Assembly: GCF_910592395.1 (NCBI RefSeq)
Contig: NC_088316.1
Coordinates: forward strand, 6,078,001-6,142,000
Source: Lineus longissimus
Taxonomy: Eukaryota; Nemertea; Pilidiophora; Heteronemertea; Lineidae
Length of the DNA stretch: 64,000 nt
Direction: 5' to 3'
Of this stretch, positions 10,101 to 21,069 are shown in pieces. The notes under the pieces were generated by a model. That model had not been told where the DNA came from. It was given only the letters and a program-made list of their open reading frames with translations, and made no database searches. Every line of letters starts with the position of its first letter. The first letter of the stretch is position 1. The position numbers and the translations under genes were made by a program.

Positions 10101-11019
10101 TCTTCTCCAGTCGGATCTGTCCTTCAGGAATATTGATGAAATTCATCGAGCTGTACCTGACAACTCCAAACGACTCCTTTCAAAGGAGCTAAAGGCCCTA
10201 GTTGAGTCCCTTCCTAGGAAATGGGTAGATTTTCTCGCATCTCCAACTTCATATGTTAGCTCCTTTGATAAGCCTCAGCTGAGGGATGTTCTGGTTGCAG
10301 TTCCAAGGATTCATGAGAAGGGTGATGATGTCTCCCTAAACGGGGACAACCTCCCCTTCGCCTCCATAACAGTCAAGCAGGCATATAATGTCCTCTGTCT
10401 GAATGCCTATCAGGAGAAGTATTTCAGAAGACCTGGTCACAGGTGGGATGATTTTTTGGCCGGGTCTGATGTTGCTCCCATCTTCACCTCTACGTTTTCA
10501 AAGCCTATCAAGGACGACCACGCGTTTATTCATTTTAGACTTCTACATGGTGCAATGCCCACTGGTTTGTTCAGATATAACGCAGGTTTTGTAAACAACC
10601 CCCATTGTCTGTTTTGTGGGAGTCACGACGACCTACTACATTCCTTTGTACAATGTCATCATCTTACCCCTCTAGCTCAATGCGTAGCAAGCTTAGTGCT
10701 GAAAGTCAACAACGAATACTCTTTCTCGATAAAGGACTATATATCTTTATTACCCCTCACCTCTCTCGCAAACAGGTACATCAATTACATTTTTGTCACC
10801 GCCCAAGCAGCAGCCTACAAGGCACTTGTGCATAAAATCTTTGGTGAAGGAGCCACCGATCCGCTAGAGATATTTAGATCATTTCTAAAATACCGTATCA
10901 ACATAGACTACCTCTATTACAAACTAGAGGATGAAATCATGGTATTTGACAATATGTGGTGCAGGAATGGCGCTTTCTGCACCATCAATGATGCAGAAGA
11001 ATTGATCTGGAACTTCTAA
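7117..11019 (+). CDS. Tx1-clade ORF2: AP endonuclease and reverse transcriptase, copy 1, intact
   Basis: A 1300-aa polyprotein that nicks target DNA and primes cDNA synthesis from it. The N-terminal APE-type endonuclease spans about 14-245: SANVNG, QETHA (Glu47), GGDYN (Asp152, Asn154) and SDHSPV (Asp240, His241) supply the expected catalytic residues. The reverse transcriptase spans about 480-800, with NWRPVSLL, SIDQEKAFDRIDH, RQGCPLSGSLYA and the catalytic YADD at 708-711. The C-terminal part holds a CCHC finger (C-x2-C-x7-H-x4-C) from residue 1164. Length and order match Tx1-like elements. No stops or shifts were seen, so the gene looks functional. The domain calls are firm; the (TC)n specificity is inferred from the flanks. 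Confidence 0.93.
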   Translation: MACLVVVLIMSLSVISANVNGCHDSLKRAETLSFLKLLKSDVYFLQETHASSADEAFWNVAWGGTIHFSHGNINARGVAILFSSRMLGYDVSVNYPVASRCIHIHGTFKGHGLNFLNVYAPNNGADRIAFYKTIGTYLASIDNDDPFIVGGDYNCTLTPSFDRLSGKETNVASSHALRDVIDKHELIDIWRSKNPDKIEFTWSCRTNLRNSAARLDRFYVSDYIANHVSQVETLKAFRSDHSPVKLLIQLPNKTSIPSPHWCLNTDILSETAYGREVRDFWTSWQACKTQYDSLSLWWEIGKNRLRLISKQHSIRKNRIAAAEENKLNQGIHRLDLLPKPLDLADTAELEEKKQLLQTLKERKIRGACVRSRFQFLHHFNASTSYFFSFEKKKGINRTISNLRKESGEVVTDPNDIRDMAKDFYSNLFAKEPTDSDAQDHLLCDLPTLSEDLRNSCDSPLTLDDLTEALSTSSSNKSPGIDGLPFEFYKTFWSILGPDLLDVFTYAVAKSELPISCRRSVVTLLPKKGDLSCLKNWRPVSLLCCDYKLFTKALSNRLKHCLPEVIHPDQSYTVPNRSILNNISLLRDTLFYYNKNNLDLAVVSIDQEKAFDRIDHDWLFRVLRTLGFGEFYISCIKLLYVDAECILKINRSLGAPFGFTRGIRQGCPLSGSLYAIAIEPLLNNIRMNPDIQGLSFPDTDLPPTKQSAYADDLNVFITSNPGFVALKNCISTYERASSSKVNYTKSTGLWSGAWRNRPDRPLGLLWNNKGVRSLGIFLGNEALFEKQNWDNTMEKLKVKFGAWTPVLNCLSERGKVLLINSLVLSTLVYKLQVITPPATLVADVQRLMLDFFWTNNKHWIPSEILSLPVYDGGLALGNVKCKIRAFRLRFLRDVLYGERGHPCYAVALYYLKSLLGLNYTQEFLVARFPNEIIRTLPRFYSESIRTISQISIIREPDTLTLEQIISEPVFFNPDILPNFSPVNSLLAKAGVTLLRHLLQSDLSFRNIDEIHRAVPDNSKRLLSKELKALVESLPRKWVDFLASPTSYVSSFDKPQLRDVLVAVPRIHEKGDDVSLNGDNLPFASITVKQAYNVLCLNAYQEKYFRRPGHRWDDFLAGSDVAPIFTSTFSKPIKDDHAFIHFRLLHGAMPTGLFRYNAGFVNNPHCLFCGSHDDLLHSFVQCHHLTPLAQCVASLVLKVNNEYSFSIKDYISLLPLTSLANRYINYIFVTAQAAAYKALVHKIFGEGATDPLEIFRSFLKYRINIDYLYYKLEDEIMVFDNMWCRNGAFCTINDAEELIWNF

Positions 11020-11510
11020 TTTTTCACATCTGGGTTTTACAATCTACCATTTTAGATTTTATCACTTTTGTTTCAGAAAATTCCCTCTAACACTTAATTA
11101 CGTAACGTCTTTTTTTTAGCAGACAATGTCTTTTTCTAACCGCTTTTAATAGACTTTTCAATATCTAGACCTCAAAATCAATATCAACAAAAGCTAACCA
11201 ATTGTTATTCACTCCATGCAAAACCACTCCCTGGAGAGGTGCCGCAGACTAAATGTACGTACCTTGCATTATATTAGTTCAGGAGTGCTTGGATAGGGCT
11301 GTATTTATCAGTAGAGGTCATAAAGTCATTATCTAATTGTCTAACTATGTATATGAAATGTACCAACTTCTCGTTTGGTTAACAAAATCTTTGCTTTTTT
11401 TTACCTAACAACTTTCTTTAACCCTCCTAACTAACCCAAACAGAAATGAGGAGAATGTACTGACTGCACAAGACAGTCCAAATAGTACTACATACTGATC
11501 TGTTAATATC

Positions 11511-11523
11511 CTCTCTCTCTCTC
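11511..11523 (+). repeat. (CT)n tract joining the two tandem retrotransposons
   Basis: Thirteen bases of CT repeat are the only sequence between the 3' end of copy 1 and the 5' end of copy 2. One element therefore inserted into the CT tract flanking the other. Confidence 0.9.
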
Positions 11524-11709
11524 GTAGGGGGAGGTCACGTTTCATGTCGGTCTCCGATAGTTTCACAGTTTTCGCTTATTTAGGTTTCACGTTTCTTTTC
11601 GCTTTTTGGTTCTTTGTTTTCGTTAATATTCAGGCTAGCTTCTGGCTGGTAAGTTTTGGTCACTTTTTGTGGCCTTTGTGGGCTTTTGGGAACTTTGGTT
11701 TTCAAAATC

Positions 11710-13431
11710 ATGCAGGATTCTCAGGTTCCTGGGCCTAGCAAGGCATACACTACACCATGCAATAGGCCTACACATACGTCAGGCACTGGTAGTGCAGACG
11801 GGCCTAGATCACCAATCAATAGCAGCAAATCATTTGCAGAGGTATTGGATAATCCAATGAGTCAATTGATAAAAGAGGACCTTTTCTGGGGTATGAGCCG
11901 AGAACACGGAATACAATGCAGGTTTATTGATGACGCTACCTTGGACGATTACTTGCTCCCAATAGCTAAAATTGTCGGAGCAGAGAATATTGTCGCTGCT
12001 TCTAAATGTGAGAGAAAAGCGAAGGTTTTCTTCACGTCTATGACTTTTGCGAATATTGTTACTGCTCATGGGTTGACTGTGAATGGACACTTCTTAGACG
12101 TTCATCCGGTTGGAAAGCCGACTACCAACCTCATTATTTCCGGAGTACCACCCTTTCTGCCCAACGATGCCATAATAATGCAGCTTCGTCAATTCGGAAC
12201 AGTAACCAATAACATCCGTTACATCCCTCTTGGTACCAGGCAAAAGGGCCTAAGTCACATCAAGTCTTTTCGTAGACAAACTAGGATAAGTCTCGATCCC
12301 GGGGCAGAGCTGCCGTATACTCTGATGGTTCCGTCTGGTCCTGACCTGGTCAAGGTCTACTTGTCAACAGATAACAATCTACGGTGCGATATGTGTAAGA
12401 AAATCGGCCATCCTACGCGTCGTTGTCGTTCAAAAGCAAATTCAACTACTGTGGCTCCTCCTGTCGCAGGAAAAGCACAAGCCGCTTTGTTGGCTTCGAC
12501 AAATGATCCAAAAACAAGCACCCCAGCCATTCCCACTGTCGCAGGACCTGCAGCGCAGGAGTCCGTTGGAGACTATGTTTCAAAATCAATCAGGAGTGTT
12601 GTTGTGGACCCAAAGGCCAGCACTGACCGTCAAAACCTAGATTCCTCTCAAGATGACACTCAACCACGCCTAGGTTTGAATACGGATTCTCTGCAAGATC
12701 CTATGGAAACCTCTCAAATAGACAGTTTCAACCCTCTTGTTGGCAATGCACAGCCCCATCAACCAGTTGACACGCCCTCAGTCGATACTCCTGTGGATAC
12801 GGGCTTGCCGTTCAATCTCAATGGCTTGAACTTCTCTCTAACGGCCCCTTACGTATCTGGAAATGCTGCTGAGAGTGATTCAGTTCCGACAAAGAACGAC
12901 AGTCATCAAGCGTGCCTTCCATCCAAGCCAGCAACTAGAAAGTCGCGTGCTAGGTCTTTGTCGCCTACCCCATCAACGTCACCGCACAATAGTGACTCGG
13001 CCTCGCGCAAGGTCCCACGTATTGAAAAAACTATATCTGCAACAAACGCACAACCTCCTGATGAACCCATTGCGGAGCTTGGGAATGATGATGCGGAGGA
13101 TGGATCAGCTATGGATCTGGATCGCTCCCTTGACACAATGTCCCAGATATCCGTCTCATTCGACAACCTGTCTCAAGCTTCAGATGTACAGTCTGACCCA
13201 TTTGCAATCATAAAGGCAAACGAATCAGGAGATCTCTTCTCGAACAGGAGGGTCATCGAGTTTCTAAAATACGTTAAAGGTTCTCCAAAGCCCCTGCTAA
13301 AGGCTAAAGAGTTTACTAATGATGTCGGGAAGCTGCAGAGAAGTCTTCGCAACTACAGAAGTACAAACAAACTTTCGTTGGGGGCCCAAAGGAAGATAAC
13401 AAGACTTGTCGACCATCTGAATAAATCCTAA
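11710..13431 (+). CDS. Tx1-clade ORF1 protein, copy 2
   Basis: A 573-aa frame from the ATG at 11710. It differs from copy 1 at roughly ten residues, mostly in the Ser/Pro-rich linker (for example D/N and F/L exchanges near the middle), while the CCHC knuckle and the basic C-terminus are unchanged. It is open throughout and could act in trans for other copies. Confidence 0.85.
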   Translation: MQDSQVPGPSKAYTTPCNRPTHTSGTGSADGPRSPINSSKSFAEVLDNPMSQLIKEDLFWGMSREHGIQCRFIDDATLDDYLLPIAKIVGAENIVAASKCERKAKVFFTSMTFANIVTAHGLTVNGHFLDVHPVGKPTTNLIISGVPPFLPNDAIIMQLRQFGTVTNNIRYIPLGTRQKGLSHIKSFRRQTRISLDPGAELPYTLMVPSGPDLVKVYLSTDNNLRCDMCKKIGHPTRRCRSKANSTTVAPPVAGKAQAALLASTNDPKTSTPAIPTVAGPAAQESVGDYVSKSIRSVVVDPKASTDRQNLDSSQDDTQPRLGLNTDSLQDPMETSQIDSFNPLVGNAQPHQPVDTPSVDTPVDTGLPFNLNGLNFSLTAPYVSGNAAESDSVPTKNDSHQACLPSKPATRKSRARSLSPTPSTSPHNSDSASRKVPRIEKTISATNAQPPDEPIAELGNDDAEDGSAMDLDRSLDTMSQISVSFDNLSQASDVQSDPFAIIKANESGDLFSNRRVIEFLKYVKGSPKPLLKAKEFTNDVGKLQRSLRNYRSTNKLSLGAQRKITRLVDHLNKS

Positions 13432-13457
13432 CTTTCTATCTACCTACGTATCTTCCA

Positions 13458-16400
13458 ATGGCTTGTTTGGTTGTTGTCTTGATTATGTCTCTGTCCGTTA
13501 TTTCGGCTAATGTTAATGGTTGCCACGATTCATTAAAACGTGCAGAAACCCTTAGCTTCTTAAAATTGCTCAAATCGGATGTTTACTTCTTACAAGAAAC
13601 GCACGCTTCCTCAGCAGATGAGGCATTTTGGAACGTTGCTTGGGGTGGCACTATTCATTTTTCTCACGGAACCATAAATGCTAGAGGAGTAGCCATTCTC
13701 TTCTCTTCCAGGATGGTAGGGTATGATGTTTCGGTCAATTATCCCGTAGCTAGTAGGTGCATTCATATCCACGGTACCTTCAAAGGACACGGTCTCAACT
13801 TCCTAAATGTTTACGCGCCCAACAATGGGGCTGATCGTATAGCGTTTTATAAAACAATTGGTACATACCTCGCTTCCATAGACAACGATGATCCTTTCAT
13901 TGTGGGTGGTGATTATTACTGTACCCTTACGCCTAGTTTTGACCGACTGAGCGGCAAGGAAACCAACGTTGCTTCGAGTCATGCTTTGAGAGACGTCATC
14001 GATAAGCATGAGCTAATTGACATTTGGCGTTCAAAAAATCCAGATAAGATTGAATTCACATGGTCCTGTCGCACGAACCTAAGGAATTCCGCAGCGAGGC
14101 TTGATCGTTTCTATGTTTCAGACTACATTGCAAATCACGTTTCTCAAGTGGAGACCCTGAAAGCTTTCAGGTCTGATCACTCACCGGTAAAACTTCTTAT
14201 CCAGTTACCAAACAAAACGTCAATTCCTTCACCACACTGGTGTCTGAACACTGATATCCTCTCTGAGACTGCATATGGCAGGGAAGTTCGTGATTTTTGG
14301 ACATCTTGGCAAGCCTGCAAAACCCAGTATGACTCTCTCTCTCTTTGGTGGGAGATTGGAAAGAATCGGCTCAGGTTGATCTCTAAGCAACATTCCATAA
14401 GGAAGAACAGAATAGCCGCTGCTGAGGAGAACAAACTAAATCAAGGGATTCATAGGTTGGACTTGCTTCCCAAGCAACTTGACTTGGCCGATACAGCTGA
14501 GATTGAGGAGAAAAAGCAGCTACTTCAGACTTTGAAGGAAAGGAAAATTCGCGGAGCATGTGTCCGGTCACGTTTCCAGTTCTTGCATCATTTTAACGCG
14601 TCAACGTCTTATTTCTTTAGCTTTGAAAAGAAGAAGGGCATAAACAGGACAATTTCTAACCTGAGGAAAGAATCTGGAGAAGTGGTCACTGACCCCAACG
14701 ACATACGGGATATGGCAAAAGATTTCTACTCCAATCTCTTCGCAAAGGAGCCAACTGATTCCGATGCTCAGGATCATTTGCTTCGTGATCTACCAACACT
14801 ATCCGAAGACCTCAGGAACTCTTGTGATAGTCCCTTAACGCTCGATGATCTCACGGAAGCTTTGTCAACCAGCTCGAGTAATAAATCCCCAGGTATAGAC
14901 GGTCTACCTTTTGAGTTTTATAAAACGTTTTGGAGCATACTAGGTCCTGACTTACTAGATGTTTTCACCTATGCTGTCGCAAAAAGCGAGCTACCTATAT
15001 CGTGTAGACGCTCAGTTGTTACACTTTTGCCTAAGAAAGGGGACCTCAGTTGCCTAAAAAATTGGCGTCCTGTATCACTTCTGTGTTGTGATTATAAACT
15101 CTTCACAAAGGCCTTATCAAACCGTTTAAAACACTGCCTACCGGAGGTCATTCACCCTGACCAGTCGTATACGGTTCCAAATAGGTCAATTCTCAATAAC
15201 ATATCGCTTCTACGAGATACGCTTTTCTACTACAACAAGAACAACCTAGATCTTGCAGTTGTTTCCATTGACCAGGAAAAAGCGTTTGATCGGATTGATC
15301 ATGATTGGCTCTTTCGTGTCCTCCGGACTCTTGGTTTCGGAGAGTTCTACATATCCTGTATCAAACTTCTTTACGTTGGTGCTGAGTGTATTTTGAAAAT
15401 CAATCGATCTCTTGGTGCTCCTTTTGGATTCACTCGTGGAATTCGACAAGGTTGTCCATTGTCGGGGTCGCTCTATGCTATTGCAATTGAGCCTCTTCTC
15501 AATAACATTCGGATGAATCCTGATATACAAGGGTTGTCTTTTCCAGATACGGACTTACCACCTACTAAACAGAGTGCGTATGCTGATGACTTAAATGTCT
15601 TTATTACATCCAATCCAGGGTTCGTGGCTTTAAAAAACTGTATCAGCACTTATGAGAGGGCCAGTTCGTCCAAGGTCAACTATACAAAATCCACAGGTCT
15701 ATGGTCCGGTGCGTGGCGGAATAGACCTGATCGACCACTCGGGTTGTTGTGGAACAATAAGGGCGTGAGAAGTCTCGGAATCTTTCTTGGCAACGAAACG
15801 TTGTTTGAAAAACAAAACTGGGATAACACCATGGAGAAGCTCAAGGTGAAATTTGGGGCATTGACGCCTGTCCTTAACTGCTTGTCTGAAAGAGGCAAGG
15901 TGTTGCTTATTAACAGTCTTGTTCTGTCGACACTTGTATACAAGCTTCAAGTCATTACACCCCCGGCTACATTGGTGGCTGATGTTCAGCGACTCATGCT
16001 AGATTTTTTCTGGACCAACAACAAACACTGGATACCTTCGGAAATTTTGTCTTTACCAGTTTCCGATGGTGGCCTTGCGCTTGGCAATGTCAAATGCAAA
16101 ATCAGAGCTTTCCGACTACGGTTCCTCAGAGACGTCCTTTACGGGGAAAGGGGTCATCCCTGCTACGCTGTTGCTCTCTACTACCTCAAGAGCCTTCTAG
16201 GCCTCAACTATACCCAGGAATTTCTAGTTGCTCGTTTTCCAAACGAGATCATCCGCACTCTCCCAAGGTTCTATTCGGAGTCAATTCGTACCATCTCCCA
16301 GATCTCCATAATTCGTGAACCTGACACTCTAACCCTCGAACAAATTATCTCCGAACCAGTCTTCTTTAACCCGGATATTCTCCCTAACTTCTCTCCAGTA

Positions 16401-17364
16401 AACTCGCTCTTAGCCAAGGCTGGTGTAACTTTACTTAGACATCTTCTCCAGTCGGATCTGTCCTTCAGGAATATTGATGAAATTCATCGAGCTGTACCTG
16501 ACAACTCCAAACGACTCCTTTCAAAGGAGCTAAAGGCCCTAGTTGAGTCCCTTCCTAGGAAATGGGTAGATTTTCTCGCATCTCCAACTTCAAATGTTAG
16601 CTCCTTTGATAAGCCTCAGCTAAGGGATGTTCTGGTTGCAGTTCCAAGGATTCATGAGAAGGGTGATGATGTCTCCCTAAACGGGGACAACCTCCCCTTC
16701 GCCTCCATAACAGTCAAGCAGGCATATAATGTCCTCTGTCTGAATGCCTATCAGGAGAAGTATTTCAGAAGGCCTGGTCACAGGTGGGATGATTTTTTGG
16801 CCGGGTCTGATGTTGCTCCCATCTTCACCTCTACGTTTTCAAAGCCTATCAAGGACGACCACGCGTTTATTCATTTTAGACTTCTACATGGTGCAATGCC
16901 CACTGGTTTGTTCAGATATAACGCAGGTTTTGTAAACAACCCCCATTGTCTGTTTTGTGGGAGTCACGACGACCTACTACGTACACTCCTTTGTACAATG
17001 TCATCATCTTACCCCTCTAGCTCAATGCGTAGCAAGCTTAGTGCTGAAAGTCAACAACGAATACTCTTTCTCGATAAAAGACTATATATCGTTATTACCC
17101 CTCACCTCTCTCGCAAACAGGTACATCAATTACATTTTTGTCACCGCCCAAGCAGCAGCCTACAAGGCACTTGTGCATAAAATATTTGGTGAAGGAGCCA
17201 CCGATCCGCTAGAGATATTTAGATCATTTCTAAAATACCGTATCAACATAGACTACCTCTATTACAAACTAGAGGATGAAATCATGGTATTTGACAATAT
17301 GTGGTGCAGGAATGGCACTTTCTGCACCATCAATGATGCAGAAGAATTGATCTGGAACTTCTAA
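13458..17364 (+). pseudogene. Tx1-clade ORF2, copy 2: endonuclease Asn154Tyr and C-terminal frameshift
   Basis: The frame equals copy 1 until about 16981, where a 4-bp insertion (GTAC in the context CTACTACGTACACT) shifts the reading frame inside the C-terminal CCHC finger. The shifted frame ends at 17180; the original frame resumes in the overlapping stretch to 17364. In addition the endonuclease motif GGDYN reads GGDYY, replacing the catalytic asparagine. The RT motifs, including YADD, are intact. Both lesions should stop autonomous movement. At the residue where copy 1 has YVDAEC, copy 2 reads YVGAEC. Confidence 0.9.
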
Positions 17365-17854
17365 TTTTTCACATCTGGGTTTTACAATCTACCATTTTAG
17401 ATTTTATCACTTTTGTTTCAGAAAATTCCCTCTAACACTTAATTACGTAACGTCTTTTTTTTAGCAGACAATGTCTTTTTCTAACCGCTTTTAATAGACT
17501 TTTCAATATCTAGACCTCAAAATCAATATCAACAAAAGCCAACCAATTGTTATTCACTCCATGCAAAACCACTCCCTGGAGAGGTGCCGCAGCCTAAATG
17601 TACGTACCTTGCATAATATTAGTTCAGGAGTGCTTGGATAGGGCTGTATTTATCAGTAGAGGTCATAAAGTCATTATCTAATTGTCTAACTATGTATATG
17701 AAATGTACCAACTTCTCGTTTGGTTAAGAAAATCTTTGCTTTTTTTTACCTAACAACTTTCTTTAACCCTCCTAACTAACCCAAACAGAAATGAGGAGAA
17801 TGTACTGACTGCACAAGACAGTCCAAATAGTACTACATACTGATCTGTTAATAT

Positions 17855-18053
17855 CCTCTCTCTCTCTCCCTATACATTCACTCTATACACACGTTAGTAT
17901 GTGTATAGGTTCTCTCACCCCCCCCCCCCCCCCAGGATCACTAATTTACATGTCTTTTTTACGAATAAAGTTGTTACCCACTTTGGTCACGTGACCAAAA
18001 CAAATAGTGACGTCAGCATAAATTTCCATGCACTATAGTTCTAATCAGGGTTG
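17855..18053 (+). other. (CT)n and non-coding flank after retrotransposon copy 2
   Basis: After the (CT)n at 17855-17868 there is a small imperfect hairpin (CTATACACA / TGTGTATAG), a poly-C run near 17920-17934 and about 120 bp without recognisable genes. A partial copy of the hairpin arm that follows (CCATGCACTATA) starts at 18027. Confidence 0.6.
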
Positions 18054-18156
18054 CCATGCACTATGGATCCCATCAGGGGGTCCCCCCCAGGTATGTTTAC
18101 AAACAAACTTGTTTGTAAACATGGGGGGACCCCCTGATGGGATCTATAGTGCATGG
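18054..18156 (+). repeat. 103-bp near-perfect hairpin (fold-back MITE-like)
   Basis: CCATGCACTATGGATCC... at 18054-18106 is mirrored by ...GATCTATAGTGCATGG ending at 18156, with only a few mismatches and a tiny loop. It abuts and truncates the 5' side of the BEL fragment. The centre holds two opposed TGTTTAC (forkhead-like) words. No TSD could be fixed. Confidence 0.75.
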
Positions 18157-19079
18157 TTATCTACTCGCATGAAAACCCTGCCGACTTGATTTCACGCGGA
18201 ATAACTTCAGCACAACTTGCCTCCAGTGACATTTGGTGGCACGGACCTAAGTGGTTAACTACAGGCAACTGGCCCATACCAAAACTATGCGATAGCGAAA
18301 TCCTGCATACCTTGACTGTAGCCGAGGAACCACGTGAAGAAGTTGACAACAAGGCCACGTGCCTTCTAGGCCAAGCCACGCGCCTAGGATTAGCGGAGAT
18401 TATCGACCCAAACAGACACTCATCAATGGGAAAATTACTGCGTGTTACCGCATTTGTCCTGCGCTTTACACACAACATCCGCACCGATCGTAATAAGCGA
18501 ACTACTGGAGTTCTCACCGCTCAGGAAATCAGTAAAGCTGAACTGTCATGGATAAAGGACATTCAGAGTCTCACGTACGAGAGCGAAATCATCGCCCTGA
18601 GGAAAAAGGAGAAATCGCTTGGGCAATTGTCGCGCCAACTTCGCCTTTTCATTGACGCTGATGAAATACTTCGTGTGGGTGGAAGGCTTCATAACGCACC
18701 TTTAGATTACAGGTCAAAGTTTCCAATCCTACTTCCACCGAAAACACGCTTCACCGAACTCCTAGTGATGGACGCTCACTCAATGGTGAAACACTCAGGA
18801 CAACAAGCTACCATGACTCAACTCCGCCATCGGTTTTGGATAACTCAGTTGAGACAATACGTAAAATCTTTACTGAGGACTTGTGTCATGTGCAAAAGGG
18901 TTAACGGGAAACCCTACAAGAAGCCAATCCCCGCACCACTTCATGCCATGAGATTGCATGAAGCCCCCAGCTTCACTGTTACCGGCTGCGATTTCACTGG
19001 AGAATGTTACGTAACTGTAGCAGGCAAGGAACACAAGTCGTACATATGCCTGTTTACATGTGCCGTTACGACTCAGAGC
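18153..19079 (+). pseudogene. BEL/Pao retrotransposon pol fragment, RNase H end and N-terminal integrase
   Basis: The reading frame starts inside pol with the RNase H-end signature ENPADLISRG. It continues through the BEL linker to the integrase zinc-binding domain (HSGQQATMTQLRHRFW ... CVMCKR) and the start of the catalytic core, where the first Asp of DDE lies in GCDFTG (codon at 18990). It has no gag, protease or RT upstream and no LTR, so it is a 5'-truncated relic. The core is cut at 19079 by a fold-back insertion. Confidence 0.9.
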
Positions 19080-19136
19080 TACGGTGGCCCATTAGGGACA
19101 TCATGTTTTTTTTTAGATTCAAATACGATTTTTTTT

Positions 19137-20360
19137 TCTCGAATTTTCTCCACGGAATTAAGTATTTTCTCCACGGAATTAAGTATTTTCTCCGCGGAAA
19201 TAACATTTATCTCCACGGAAATAACATTTATCTCCACGGAAATAAATACTTTTCTCCACGGAAATAAATACTTTTCTCCACGGAATTAAGTATTTTCTCC
19301 GCGGAAATAACATTTATCTCCACGGAAATAAATACTTTTCTCCACGGAAATAAATACTTTTCTCCACGGAAATAACATTTATCTCCACGGAAATAAATAC
19401 TTTTCTCCACGGAAATAAATACTTTTCTCCACGGAAATAAATACTTTTCTCCACGGAATTAAGTATTTTCTCCGCGGAAATAACATTTATCTCCACGGAA
19501 ATAACATTTATCTCCACGGAAATAAATACTTTTCTCCACGGAATTAAGTATTTTCTCCGCGGAAATAACATTTATCTCCACGGAAATAAATACTTTTCTC
19601 CACGGAATTAAGTATTTTCTCCGCGGAAATAACATTTATCTCCACGGAAATAACATTTATCTCCACGGAAATAAATACTTTTCTCCACGGAATTAAGTAT
19701 TTTCTCCGCGGAAATAACATTTATCTCCACGGAAATAACATTTATCTCCACGGAAATAAATACTTTTCTCCACGGAATTAAGTATTTTCTCCGCGGAAAT
19801 AACATTTATCTCCACGGAAATAAATACTTTTCTCCACGGAATTAAGTATTTTCTCCGCGGAAATAACATTTATCTCCACGGAAATAACATTTATCTCCAC
19901 GGAAATAAATACTTTTCTCCACGGAATTAAGTATTTTCTCCGCGGAAATAACATTTATCTCCACGGAAATAACATTTATCTCCACGGAAATAAATACTTT
20001 TCTCCACGGAATTAAGTATTTTCTCCGCGGAAATAACATTTATCTCCACGGAAATAAATACTTTTCTCCACGGAAATAAATACTTTTCTCCACGGAATTA
20101 AGTATTTTCTCCGCGGAAATAACATTTATCTCCACGGAAATAACATTTATCTCCACGGAAATAAATACTTTTCTCCACGGAATTAAGTATTTTCTCCGCG
20201 GAAATAACATTTATCTCCACGGAAATAAATACTTTTCTCCACGGAAATAAATACTTTTCTCCACGGAATTAAGTATTTTCTCCGCGGAAATAACATTTAT
20301 CTCCACGGAAATAAATACTTTTCTCCACGGAATTAAGTATTTTCTCCGCGGAAATAAATA
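19137..20360 (+). repeat. Left-arm satellite of the fold-back
   Basis: About 57 head-to-tail units of 21-22 bp, each ending in CTCCACGG or CTCCGCGG. Units are arranged in an approximately 85-bp higher-order motif (one GCGG unit, two ATTTAT units, one AATACTTTT unit), with occasional extra or missing units. Confidence 0.85.
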
Positions 20361-21069
20361 ATTGATTCCGCTGATATGATTGGTCCTGCATTTTAGAGGA
20401 CGAGGTCAAGGTGAAACTATTAACCCTTAAAACCCCAACCTTGCGGTAGGCTCGGGAACCAAGCTGTACAGGCGCTGCCCGCTGGAACACGAGGCCGCTT
20501 GTCAATCCCGTTTGACATTGTCAGATCTGACTATACGTGTATAGTGTTGGCATGAAGACTGTGGAAGATGTAAGTAACACGATGATTGTCAGATTTGATA
20601 CGTTTTGAATCATAAAAATGCAGTTGGTAGCATCTTTGTAGAGTGGCCTAGTATCAGTGAAGAAAACGGTACGTGGAGACCCACTGCCGATGTTATGTAT
20701 AGCTAGCTACTGCGCGCGATAGCTAGCTATACATAACATCGGCAGTGGGTCTCCACGTACCGTTTTCTTCACTGATACTAGGCCACTCTACAAAGATGCT
20801 ACCAACTGCATTTTTATGATTCAAAACGTATCAAATCTGACAATCATCGTGTTACTTACATCTTCCACAGTCTTCATGCCAACACTATACACGTATAGTC
20901 AGATCTGACAATGTCAAACGGGATTGACAAGCGGCCTCGTGTTCCAGCGGGCAGCGCCTGTACAGCTTGGTTCCCGAGCCTACCGCAAGGTTGGGGTTTT
21001 AAGGGTTAATAGTTTCACCTTGACCTCGTCCTCTAAAATGCAGGACCAATCATATCAGCGGAATCAATT

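Larger units (their letters stand above)
5183..11510 (+). mobile_element. Tx1-clade (L1 superfamily) non-LTR retrotransposon, copy 1, full length, ORFs intact
   Basis: A 6.3-kb element starting GTAGGGGGAGGTCACG right after (CT)n and ending TCTGTTAATATC right before (CT)n. It has a 5' UTR, ORF1, a 26-bp gap, ORF2 and a 3' UTR of about 490 bp (11020-11510) without a poly(A) tail. Both main ORFs are open, so this copy could be transposition-competent. The position inside a CT dinucleotide repeat resembles Kibi-type Tx1 elements, which are known to target (TC)n. The family name is by analogy. Confidence 0.9.
11524..17854 (+). mobile_element. Tx1-clade non-LTR retrotransposon, copy 2, full length, ORF2 disabled
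   Basis: A second, nearly identical full-length copy in the same orientation, with the same first and last bases as copy 1. Its 3' UTR is 17365-17854, followed by (CT)n at 17855-17868. It keeps the 5' micro-ORF (11544-11738). Substitutions are scattered, pointing to recent insertion of both copies. Confidence 0.9.
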
